This document shows, in pieces, positions 54,061 to 64,000 of a stretch of DNA of 64,000 bases; within the stretch, counting starts at the first letter, position 1, and the number at the start of each line of letters is the position of its first letter. The stretch comes from Haemaphysalis longicornis. Lineage: Eukaryota > Arthropoda > Arachnida > Ixodida > Ixodidae. A model generated the notes under the pieces. That model saw nothing but the letters and a program-made list of their open reading frames with translations. It was not told where the DNA came from and searched no databases. Location of the stretch: assembly GCA_013339765.2 (NCBI GenBank), contig CM023456.1, forward strand, positions 84,739,636-84,803,635, in the 5' to 3' direction. A program made the translations under genes and the position numbers.

Positions 54061-56988
54061 CTTCAGCTCAACGAATGAACACAAGAGTAACAATCGGCGC
54101 TGAGTTTTTTGGAGTCCATAAAAGCACCACACTAGAAAACTGAACGATCACTCAAACGGTAGAAGCACTACTTCATTTAACTTAAGCTCCATTTCTTTGG
54201 GCATTTTTGGGCGCGTACTAAAGTGCGGCATTGGATTAAGACGAGGAACAGCAACATTATTCCAATGGTTAATTTCATTCTACGCACCGGCTTCTTTCGG
54301 CTCTGTTAAATTATCTTGTGCTAACATTCAATGACCATGCCCTAGCTTTCGTCGGCTGAGGAGACTGCTCTTGCTATGTAACAAGGGTTCGCTGTCTACA
54401 TTCAGATTTTTTTCTAAACCATATGAGGAAGGTATTTCAAGGCTTGGAAAAGAATTAACAGGGAAATAGTTTGGTAGTACTTTGAATACTGGGGTTCCAT
54501 ACGGGTTCAGAAACAAGTACAATGCCTGTTACGGTATATTTTCTGCAATAAAGATTGCCTAAAGCCTCACTGGTGATCCCGAACACCTCGGCACAATCGT
54601 CGGCATACGCCGATTTCGTTGAGGCCCCTCACCTTACGGCAGGAGAGGCATCGATTGAAAGAGAAGGAACTAAACATTATAAAAAACATCTTCCAAGGAA
54701 TACAGTGCGAAAAAGAGACACCGGAGATAAACCGCAGTAAACAAATGCTTGTGGAGTGTGTGTGGTCCCGTATCCTTGTCCGGGCTTGTCGCTTTTTTTT
54801 TTGTTCGAAGTGTCATGTACTAGGTGGGCTATCAGCAAAACCTTTGAAAAAATTTGGTTGTGTCTCTGCTTGCCACGCTATAAACGTCCTTATAGACGAT
54901 CGACCTCTACCGCCCTTCCACGTAAGTACTTCTACATTCTTTTTCGTCTCACCACTTCGCTCTCTTATCGTCGCTACCAATGGCTAGTGCAATAGAGGTT
55001 GTTCAATTCAATCTCCCACATTCGCGCTGCTCCCGAGCCATCTGTTGGTGAAGCCCACATCTTTTATATTGTTTGTTTTTAGTTTTGCTTCGAACAGCAC
55101 GAGGCCACTTATTTTTTTGTATTGCTTTCATCTAAGGGTCTCTGGCTCACCATTTTTAACTCCCAGTTTTTATTTGCTATCGAAAAACCCATCCACGTGT
55201 ATTTTGAATTTAAATGACGCTAGTACTCTACGTTATGCACTTAAATCTGGCTCTGAATACACCTGAGGTTTTCTTTGCGCTCAATATTGTGCAATTGATT
55301 TAACAACACAGCTGTTTAAGCTTTTAGTCCCGCTGTCGAGTGCTACCAGAAAGGATGCCAAGACAAAATACCGAGTGCATGTGAAAGTCCGCCTTGTGAG
55401 GAACTTTGGGGACACTATGCCCATCGTTCGTGGCGTGATCTCTCGCGTGCTTTTCTCCTCGCCAGTTCACGTGCGTTCGCGCCTGAAGTTGCAAACACAG
55501 ACGCCGAGTTCGCGAAGCCTGTTGCCGCGTATCCTAGCGCGTGCTAACGCGCTTACTTTGGGAGACAGGAGAAATTCTGCGGACGAAACGACCCGGGATG
55601 GCCAGTCATGGCGAACTTTCAGCGGTAAGTTCGAAAATATATATGTGAGGTGCAACAGCGTGGTCGCCGACGAAAAGCGAGGGGCCGCCAGCACTGTTTT
55701 TTCTACAGCCTTGCAACACTAGGAGCAATGTGCGCCAATTTTTAAAACATGATTTTATATTTTTAAAGAGGGACGTAATCTTATCTAAAAAGGGTGTACT
55801 AAAAGGCTTGTTAGTACATTATAACGTTTAAAAACAGCGCGGAAGACGAGACTAAGGCAGCGTTTAGACTACGTGCGCTACATACGCATCGTTCGTACGG
55901 ATCGTAAGCGTAAACGCAAAAAAAAGCAACGAGTTTGTTCAGACTATCACTGCATTGAGCGTAAAGTACGCAACGTTTGCTGCCAGCAGGGGCGTAAATG
56001 TTGGAGGTTCCGCAATTTTTACGACAAGCACAGATGAGACTGTTGCGGCGGAGCAATGGGCAGAGCAGTTTCGGTTTTCACTTTCCGGTCACGGGCCTTC
56101 CTGCCTCCACAGATGATTTTTCATTCGGTGACCGCTATCGAAGGTATCCGCCAATGCAACGTTGTAGAACAACGCAGTATCGCCTGTCGTCAGCTTCGCT
56201 AAAAGATTGGGGAAATCTCCGTCAACGGCTCTATCGAAGAAGATTTCACGAACGCACATTGTTCTACGACGCCTGAGTCTGTGTCGGCTTACGCGTAGAC
56301 GATGATAAGCTCATTTTGGCCTTGAAGAGCCTCTACTCCCGCTAACAGCCGCTTAGCTGATCGGCGCCATGGTGAAAAATGCGGAAACGCAAATGCACCA
56401 GAGCGGTGATTGGCTGGTCGTAAAATACGTATCTTACCAAAGGGCTCAATATGAACATAGTCGGTTGGTAGCTACGTATACAAAAGTTCCAACAGTTCCA
56501 CAGATTGCAATAAATACGCCACTTACGGCAGATTCGACTGTAGTCTGAAAGCGGCCTAAGGAAGGAAAGGACGACACAAGCGCTGTGTCGTCCGTTTCTT
56601 AGTCCCGTCCTCCCCGCTGTTTTTAAAGAATATAATCTTCTCGCTATCTCTACTTTTATGTTCCCAGGGCAAAACAGGCCATGCACGAAAACACTCGAAA
56701 CGAACGAAATACGAAAATGTCAACGTCATTTTAGACACACAGATGTCATTGTTTTCACCATAATCCAGTTATGTCGTGTATTATGCTCAAGTACCAACAA
56801 TTCCGTCATTCTGAAAGCTTTGAGCACCTCCTGAACGCGCACATACATTGTTCCGTAAAAATGTTCAGGCTAATTTTTATACAAACCTGTAGGGCAGTTC
56901 CTCATGGTCATCGCCGCTAAACAATATAGTATTTCTCGGTTTTTTTCAGTAAACTATACATCGGGACACAAATATATAAAATGTTTAC
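54061..56988. other. CAP gene B intron, no other gene recognised
   Basis: Intronic for gene B on the minus strand. An open frame at 55998-56276 (plus) looks compact but has no recognisable domain. Confidence 0.4.
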
Positions 56989-57080
56989 CCGGGCTCGTAG
57001 TTGCAGACCATGTAGCGCCCTCCCAGTTGAGGACAATCCGTGGCTCCACATCCCACCTTGGCATTGCGGGCCCAGGCCAT
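56989..57080 (-). CDS. CAP gene B, CAP signature exon (equivalent to gene A exon 4)
   Basis: 92 bp on the minus strand from an ATGCAG acceptor to GTAAAC. It encodes MAWARNAKVGCGATDCPQLG followed by GRYMVCNYEPG. It matches gene A exon 4 at 24 of 31 residues and has identical length and phases. Signature 1 is completed by MAW and signature 2 by YMVCNYEPG-GN. Confidence 0.93.
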
Positions 57081-58278
57081 CTGCATAAAATGTGTCATAA
57101 AAAGTGGATGAAATGCTTCAACGTTGCCTGTCTTAAAAGGCAATCCAAAAATCGTCCATGGACATAAATAAACTCAAAATACGCCGGTGAATACAATGAC
57201 GTATAGATTTTATCGAACAACTTCCCGTCGGCTAGGCTACGTGAAGGAAAAAGGAAATCCGCGCGTCCTTGGACACAAGTATAACAGACTTTGTGACCCC
57301 CAAATGCTGGTGGAGCGTTGAGGGCACGAATGCCACCAACTCCGGGTGTATCTAACTGGATGATATTTAATTTAATGCTACATCTTTACATCTGAGCTGG
57401 TGTTACACGGGATGGTAAAAAATTCAGTGCCATTCCATTCCTCTGTGGCGGTGTGTGACCAGTGCGAGCTGTTCGTGGGTCATTGATTGGCACGAAATTC
57501 CGCTCGAACCACGCTGTTTCGGCGGGGAAGCGTTCGGCGGGATTGTAGCCGCGCCAGACGTCTTTGTTTTCCGCCTCGGGTATTTGGGGTCCCGACAAGC
57601 ATCCCACCTACGCTTGGCTTATGTGACCCGATCGTCGTCGGTGGTCTCCCTCCGCCGCGTGCGCTCCCATTACCACCTATTTTACTTATGAGTAGTCTTT
57701 GGTGTGCACTACACAATTTGGGAAAGCCGGCTTAAAAATTCTAAGCTTACATCGATCTACTTAAAGTCGGCTTCGCATCTAAACACAAATTAACTGCTGG
57801 TAACAGTTTTTTCAGTGGCCGTATAGGCCAGTACATCAAAAAACGAATGCCGGAGGCGACCGGTGGGTGAAGGGGAGAGTGTGCAGGAGTAATGAGGAGG
57901 GAAGCAGCTTTTCTGTGTCTACAGGCACACAAAAAACTGAGGAGTTGGACGATAGCAGAACTGCTGTAAAACTGATTTGTTAGCTTTTAGTGAAATCACA
58001 GAAAAAGTTATTGCTCTTCATGTTTCTGCTAGCTTTTTAATCAGCTTCTGGCAAGTTTCTACTCAGTGGTGTTGATAACGACACTTTGCGGCATTAGTAA
58101 CTGATGGGGTTTCTTTGACGCAGAGTTCAAAGTGCAAAACTTTCCGTTCTTTTCTTCAACCTTAAAGTCATGCACGCATCTTTTTCACTGGTGGTTCGTG
58201 CGATAGACAAGGTAAGCTGCAAAATACCCCAAGAACATTGAAGTTTGAAAAGCACGCAGGCAAGATGGCGGTGCATAT
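57081..58278. other. CAP gene B intron, no other gene recognised
   Basis: A minus-strand frame (57607-57386) contains WRGYNPAERFPAETAWFERN, which looks like a once-coding or often-repeated sequence, but I do not recognise it. Confidence 0.3.
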
Positions 58279-58489
58279 TGTCACAAGAAGACGAAGATGG
58301 TGCATGGTAGGGCATGCCGCTGTGGGCCCGACGATCAATGAAGAAGATGCTGTGTGTGGGGCGTGCAGCTTCGGTGAACGCTCTGTAACGGCCGCCTTGT
58401 AAATAATGTAAATAGGTGATCTCCTCCTTTCAATAGATTGCTTCATCATCAGCTATGGTTTTTGTTATCTGTTCTACCACCACGTAACA
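58279..58489 (+). repeat. Candidate solo LTR with ATAT target duplication
   Basis: 211 bp starting TGTCACAAG and ending CACGTAACA, flanked on both sides by ATAT (58275-58278 and 58490-58493). It contains GTAAATAATGTAAATAGG near 58398, typical of arthropod LTR R/U5 regions. Unlike the gypsy LTRs at 32293/37844 in sequence. Orientation is assumed from that motif. Confidence 0.5.
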
Positions 58490-58493
58490 ATAT

Positions 58494-60279
58494 ATAGCTG
58501 AAAAAAGACGAAAACATCGACACATCCATCACCCTCGCCTATGCTGCCATATGGCGGTGGACATCAAAGAGACCAATATATGCGGTTATAGACAGTGTAA
58601 CTGCGATGTGGTCCACACATCTTTTTAGAACAAAGGTTTTTGAACTCGAAAATAAAAAGAAACGTTTCTTTGGTGATTTGCGCTAGGCGATTTGAATTCG
58701 CAGCATGGCAGACTGCCCTTCCCAACCTCGACTCGATGGTGCGCAGGTGTGCCACTTGGCGCTAATAAATTTCAACGAAACTGTGGCTAAGAAAAACACA
58801 TAAGCATGTTGTAAGAGGGAAACCATGGCAGACTGTCGAAATATGCGACTATGGTTCGTGTAGGCACTTGATTTTTTATTCAATAATGATTCTGGTGAAA
58901 ACGGCAGAAATTATTGCGTTACGTTCATCCGAACGCCGGCTAGACAATGCAGAGCAAGTAAGTGTCTCATGAAAACCTGCCAATGACTTCGCGCCCGCAA
59001 ATTTTAAGCCTACAATGCTTCCTTTGCTGTGTTATATTAGGTGCCGCGTAATACATGTAAACACGTCCCGCATGCTCGTTCGCTTAATTGCCAATATATA
59101 TATTCATGTAATCAAGTAAATGTTTTAGTCATGTCTTGGAATGTACGTTTCCTGGATTGTTGAACTGAATGCGCCACAACAAATCTTTGTTGCTCTCATC
59201 AAAGTTCATGCTGCCTATTTCTCTCTTACCATGTCATTTTCAATGCTTTGAAACATTTTTAGCCCGATCATAAATTTTTATCGACGAGTTTAGAAAACTT
59301 TTTTCGGGAGTTTTTTTACTTTCTATATACAAACAATAGGCGCGCACAGTACGGGCAAATAATTATCTCTGCTTGGCAAACATTTTCGCGCAATTTGCAC
59401 TGCCACTTCAAAGGAAACTTTTGTTGTCAACAGGAAAACGTTTAATAAGTAACAAAGGCGACAATCTGCAACCTAGTTTCCTTCTCTTGAGAAAATGCAT
59501 GTCCCGCGAAAATTCATCACCGGAAAGAGCGCAAAGGATAGCGCATGGTGCGGTCGCTCTCCGTTTTTCCGGGCTTTTTCACGTTAGAGAGCACACATTT
59601 TTGTTTTTACTCTCCATTTAAAACCTTTCCGATCCAGGCATGAGTTGAGGGCGTTTGCAGTGCGTTTGCCTATCGTTCGGGCCCTAAAAGCACAAGAAAA
59701 CAACGAATGGAACATGCGCATGCATTCCTACACCAGGACGTTGTAAACCGAATCGTGTTATTGCCGATTGCGATATCCCAATACAATCTCATGTCTGCAG
59801 TGGTTCCACACACAAAAAAAAACTTTAAAAGAGGATTTCGCTGAATAGGATGGCGCTCGGAGCGTGTATTGTGTGCTGCCGTTTCCCCAAAGGATTGAAG
59901 CCAAGACTTTTGGTAAAATAACTCATTTTGAAAGAAGTACACAGAATCAAGAAGGGGGATGGTAGCCGATAGCGAAATTCTGAAAATAGTGGCATAGCAC
60001 TCGCTGGCTTATGAGGTGCAAGGTTGTTAACAGAGCTTTCTATTTTTTGTATATCCACTCTAACGTAGTTTAATACGTTTGGCTAACCTCCAAAAAAAAC
60101 AGAGGCATTTTTATTTATTGTCTCATTGCTTGCTTGCTGGTTGGTTGGTTTTTCCATTGAGGTTGGTAATTTTCGCATTTTGCGCACTCGCAATGCTATC
60201 AGTTGAACGAAAACTACCAGTTCTGAATTTATTTTCAACCCCGTCTACAGTTCGCTCCATCCCACTGCAGATCTCTCAC
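58494..60279. other. CAP gene B intron, no other gene recognised
   Basis: No supported gene; AT-rich with scattered short open frames. Confidence 0.4.
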
Positions 60280-60426
60280 CTGCGTGAAGTGTCCATTGTT
60301 GGGCGAGAAGTTGAAGCGGCGAACAATGGCAGGACTTGTGAGCCGATATTCATCCCAACCAGGTCATGATGGCCTGCTCCCAGCTGCCGCGGGGGGCCAT
60401 GAAGAGGTTCTGACCGATGAAACTGT
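60280..60426 (-). CDS. CAP gene B, exon with one-base frameshift (equivalent to gene A exon 3)
   Basis: On the minus strand from a CCACAG acceptor to a GTGAGA donor. It encodes SFIGQNLFMAPRGSWEQAIM, then TW. The frame then breaks within 60351-60362 (GGTTGGGATGAA). One base fewer would continue as DEYRLTSPAIV and FSPNNGHFTQ. Length is 147 bp against 146 in gene A, consistent with one inserted base. This may be a sequencing error or a real null allele. Confidence 0.88.
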
Positions 60427-61154
60427 CTGTGGGTTGCGGCAAAAATATTGGCAAAATTTAGGTCCGGTTATCAATGCACTCAAAGATGTCGTGTCGGCGG
60501 AGTGACAACTTTTATTGTGTTTAGCACAGACGTAAACATTTCCATGCCTAAATCATTGCACGCACCTTCCGCGAAGAAAAATTTTGGTATCTATGTGTTT
60601 ATATAATGGGGTGTGTTGGCCGAAGAGCATTAGAATATAATACAAAAAATAACAAGCCATTCCACTCTGTGAACGTTGCCAGTGAAATATTGTTGACGCA
60701 GAATTTTGAGCGGAGGCACGAACGTGCGTGACGTCTGTTCAAACAGCGAAGCTTTAATCCAGTGGTTAGGCCCGTCGAACGTGCGAAGGAAAACCTCGCC
60801 CAGCGTGACGTCATCGCAGCGTGCCGGCCCTGCAGCTTTACCGTAGTTTTGGCCTCACCGCGCCCAGGCGATCTTGTGTCGCCTCCTGTCGGAGGTGATG
60901 ATAAAACTGGTACAAGGGTGGCTTCGAAACGCGTCGCCGGGGTGGCGTCGCTCTATCTCTGTTGGGACGAGTGGTGGAGTTGTGAAAGTGTAAAGCGAAG
61001 AATTAATACCAAATAAAGGAACCAAAAGGCCGGAGAAGCGATAACGTTAACATCTAATTAGCATCCCACACGCCAGACTGCACAAGCCGAACGGTGGCCT
61101 CCGAGGAGTTCAAAAATTTTGAGCCAATGGTCCATCCCGCTGAGGCCCTCTCCT
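60427..61154. other. CAP gene B intron, no exon found
   Basis: The paralogue of gene A exon 2 is not visible. AATAAA occurs at 61013. No supported gene. Confidence 0.4.
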
Positions 61155-61370
61155 TCTTTTCGCTGCTGAGCACGAGGACCGGTTCGATTACCGGCCACGG
61201 CGCTGCTTTTCTGATGGAGGCGAAAAGCAAAAACGCCCGTGTGTACGAGATTTTCTGGCGCACGTCAAAGATCCACAGGTGCTCGAAATTAATCCGGAGC
61301 CCTCTACTACGGCGCGCCTCATCGCCTGCGTTGCGTCGGCGCGTTAAACCCTACAATCAATCAAATCAGG
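61155..61370 (+). repeat. tRNA-derived SINE, well preserved
   Basis: GCTGAGCACGAGGACC then B box GGTTCGATTAC (61181), CCGGCCACGGCGCTGC, GATGGAGGCGAAAAGCAAAA, ACGCCCGTGTGTACGAGATTT and GCGCACGTCAAAGATCC. GGTGCTCGAAATTAATCCGG, CTACTACGGCGCGCCTCAT and GGCGCGTTAAACCCT follow. This succession is that of the very common tick tRNA-SINE type, recognised from general familiarity and not checked against a library. Confidence 0.75.
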
Positions 61371-61556
61371 TCCCCTCCTACTCTTGGACGCTCCCTACTT
61401 TGTAGGCGCGCCCACCGCAAGCCAGTGGGCGCGCGTACATTGTGGATATTTTAATGACCGAGTGAATAATGCTTTTGGGTGCAGAAATCTTGCCCGAGCC
61501 ACAAACCGTAACCACGCAGAAAAACTTTGCCGAGTCTCGAAGCACAACCATGCATA

Positions 61557-61656
61557 NNNNNNNNNNNNNNNNNNNNNNNNNNNNNNNNNNNNNNNNNNNN
61601 NNNNNNNNNNNNNNNNNNNNNNNNNNNNNNNNNNNNNNNNNNNNNNNNNNNNNNNN
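61557..61656. other. Assembly gap (100 N)
   Basis: Exactly 100 N, a customary scaffold-gap size, so the true length is unknown. It lies in the expected path of CAP gene B between its CAP1 exon and any 5' exons. Confidence 0.98.
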
Positions 61657-62307
61657 TCCTGTAGTAGATACAGGTTGAGCACGTTTTTCTCATTGTATTT
61701 ATGTAAAGATTTATGATGTCTGTATTCACGACATTGGAGGCCTCAAATGTTGTTTTGCGTACCTACTTTTGGCACCAAAAAAAAGTGCTTTTTAATGTCA
61801 AAATATCGCCATCTAGACACCACCTATTGAGGGAGGGCTTGAATGTTTAGCGTATTCACTGAAGTACTGTGCATTCGTGGCAGTTAGACGTCTGCATTGG
61901 CATTTGTGAAGAACACGCAGGAAACTGTGAAAAGCCCGCTTGTGTTGTGGAATGGAAAGTATGCTGTTCTTAAAAAATATTTACAGTATATGAACAGAGA
62001 ATTTTGGAAATCTGTAATAAAGTAGGTGTTTCCACGAGAGTCAGTAATATCTGTAGAGCCGCTCAAATCCTACCCGAAAACCTCTAGCCCTACCCGGCAA
62101 TCTACTGGCTTTTCAGCTATTTTGAGACTTTGGAATATTGTCTTTATAGTAGGTATTCACCAAGCTGGCTGAGAACCTCTGTGCTGCAAAAAAACAAATT
62201 CCCTACCTAATAAATCAAACCGTTCTGTAATCTCAACAAATTCGGCAGTCTCCACAACGATCAGCTATAGCTAGCCCTAAGGGTGAACACAGCGAAGAAT
62301 CACTCAC
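61657..62307. other. No gene recognised
   Basis: AT-rich sequence right of the gap; no homologue of CAP exon 1 or 2 is seen. Confidence 0.4.
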
Positions 62308-62401
62308 ATTTTTCTGTAGATCAGCCAGCAGACCACCGCTGACACTGCCATTCGGGGTTCGGACTTCGTAACTCAGTACAGACGGCAGATGGTAGCTGTA
62401 T
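62308..62401 (-). CDS. Candidate exon of unknown gene, minus strand
   Basis: 94 bp bounded by CTGTAG and GTGAGT on the minus strand. Only one of its three frames is open; it reads YSYHLPSVLSYEVRTPNGSV followed by SGGLLADLQKN. It is not similar to the CAP exons of gene A. It could belong to a different 5' region of gene B or to another gene, or it may be chance. Confidence 0.3.
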
Positions 62402-62879
62402 CTACAGAGGCGGGGTCACACATTGTATTGATAATCATCAGTGTCACAGCATTTTAGGCTTTTATTTTTTTAAGCTGCAAGTTATTGCCGCAAAAATACT
62501 TAAAAAAAAAGGGCAACAATACATGGGGCGTACAGAAAAGGTTCACGACCGCCGAAAATTTCGGCTTAGACAATTTTTCGAGATATGTGAGTTCGAGGGA
62601 ACGATGTGTACTGTAGTTTGGTTAGATACAACGTTAACTAGGTTAGGTAAAAATAAACTACGTAAATTTCGCGTTATGCATGGTTCGAAACTGGCCTTTG
62701 CTGATTTTGAGACAGACATGGCAAAGCCTCCCCCACCACCGCAGCTGCAACCATTTTTTATTGTTTTTTTAGCTACAACCGCAACTCCATTTACGCATGT
62801 ATATACAAGCTCTACTGGCGCTCATAAAAGACTGAGAAAACAAGAGAGAAAACCGGACTCAGTTGCCCTAATATAACCC
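62402..62879. other. No gene recognised
   Basis: A 117-codon plus-strand frame (62523-62876) has no recognisable domain. Confidence 0.35.
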
Positions 62880-64000
62880 ATCAACTTCTTAAATTGATCG
62901 AATATTTATTACTTAATCGACAGCAGTTTGTTACCGTTAACAACTATGACTCACGCTCAACAACTGTCACTTCTGGAGTTCCGCAAGGCTCTGTGATTGC
63001 CCCATATTATTCCTTATATATGTGAATGATACTGCGTTAAATCCAACATCTAGTTGTACGTTGATGACTCCGTCCTTTTTCGAGAAATTACCAGACAGTG
63101 ACACGCATGCACCACAATCAAACCTAAATAACATTTCCACTTGGTGCGAAAATTGGCTCATGAATTTAAATAACTCGAAATGTAAGGCAACGAGGATAAC
63201 ACGTACTATTATGAGCAATATGAAAGGGAACACAGGAACACGTAGAAAACACCCTCAGACCCAGCTATGAGTGATACGCAGCGGCCGCCGTCGGAAACAA
63301 AGTGGAAAGGGGGAAGCTGTTCTAACAACTGTCCCCATTCCCGCCGTGCGTCTTATCGGCTGTCCGACGATGCAATATTATCGGCGAAATGACGTAGGCT
63401 GCTGCTTTGTAAAAAGGCCAGCGCGGTGGGAGTGCCAACAGTTAGTGGAAGAGCGCCCTCCTTTCCCCCTTTGGATCCAGCACCCTACCTCTTTACTTCA
63501 TAAAATGACTACAGTTGGGAGTAGCAAAGCAATTATAAATATCCCTCGGGGGTGCACATATCCGACCAACTTACCTTGGAATGTCCATTGATTCACATCA
63601 TTCATCAGGCGAACCGGACCTTAAGATACATTAGGCACTGAAACTTCGCTCTGGCCCCCTCCTTCTCCTGACGTTACTTTGTATTACAAAACACTAGTTA
63701 GAACAAAACTTGAAACTGAGGGGCAGCTATAGGGAACCCGGACCTAAGCCTACTAAATAAACTAGAAATGAATTCAGAATAACCCCTGCTCATTTTATTA
63801 TCTCTAACGTTCATCGCACTGCCAAGTATATCATTCAAGAAGCTAACCTCATCTACCTGATTTAGTAGCCCTTCGCAAAATAAAACGAATGTGCTTGTTC
63901 CACGAAATATTTTATAATCCCACAATACGCAACAACCTAATTTCTCCCCAAAACTACGTATCATAACGTTGTGATCACGTCCACAAAGCTGCCATCCCTA
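62880..64000 (+). mobile_element. CR1 LINE remnant running off the right edge
   Basis: The plus strand in several frames reads VTSGVPQGSVI then YVNDTALNP (RT palm), LNNISTWCENWLMNLNNSKC near 63120-63180, YLGMSIDSH near 63575, and HFIISNVHRTAKYI near 63800. These follow the order of a CR1 reverse transcriptase. Unrelated GC-rich sequence lies between about 63235 and 63560 and may be a secondary insertion. Confidence 0.72.

Noticed and set aside
55998..56276. Arg-rich 92-codon frame as a transposase fragment
   Set aside because: The composition hints at a DNA transposon protein, but no catalytic motif or inverted ends could be shown.
57386..57716. Minus-strand frames with PAERFPAETAW and GGGRPPTTIG as host exons
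   Set aside because: No splice sites fit and no family is recognised; probably repeat-derived.

Overview
This window is repeat-rich animal genomic DNA, most likely from a hard tick (Ixodidae). The evidence is intron-split genes with GT/AG junctions, CR1-type and I-type LINEs, a Ty3/gypsy element, tRNA-derived SINEs and TTAA-bounded terminal-inverted-repeat elements, plus exons of a secreted CAP-domain (antigen 5 / SCP-TAPS) protein. There is no sign of bacterial operons, rRNA or CRISPR. The species call is inference; the eukaryotic call is direct.

Layout. 1-2.7 kb: nothing recognisable except a 56-bp minisatellite and a CA-rich tract. 2.7-7.4 kb: a nearly full-length but broken CR1-clade LINE on the minus strand (3' UTR, reverse transcriptase, endonuclease, ORF1, 5' monomers), with a 2A-like D-V-E-x-N-P-G-P motif at the start of ORF1. 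5081-11810: a 3.36-kb direct tandem duplication carrying part of that CR1, a tRNA-like SINE and part of a second LINE with RNase H (plus strand, ending near 12.9 kb). 13.3-13.75 kb: a GGATT/GGACT satellite. 15.0-22.0 kb: a CR1 tail, a 1.7-kb TTAA/TIR element, a SINE and dispersed repeat X.

24.8-40.9 kb: CAP gene A on the plus strand. Six coding exons are recognised: signal segment plus start of the CAP fold, then four CAP/hinge exons and a short terminal exon followed by AATAAA. Its 5' exon was not found. Intron 1 carries an I-clade LINE. Intron 3 carries a gypsy element in the opposite orientation with 424- and 410-bp LTRs, and a perfect 25-bp hairpin where the 3' LTR should end. Repeat Y occurs just upstream of exon 1 and again in intron 4.

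40.9-53.0 kb: mostly unannotated intergenic DNA with repeat X, a solo LTR of the gypsy family, a candidate MITE and a 5'-truncated CR1 with a long TTTA tail. 53.0-62.4 kb: CAP gene B on the minus strand, a paralogue convergent with gene A. Three exons are certain (hinge, CAP2 and CAP1 exons); the CAP1 exon holds a one-base frameshift. A 100-N gap lies where further 5' exons would be expected. The right edge holds another CR1 remnant.

The only convincing host genes are the two CAP paralogues. Everything else recognisable is mobile or repetitive DNA inserted around and inside them.
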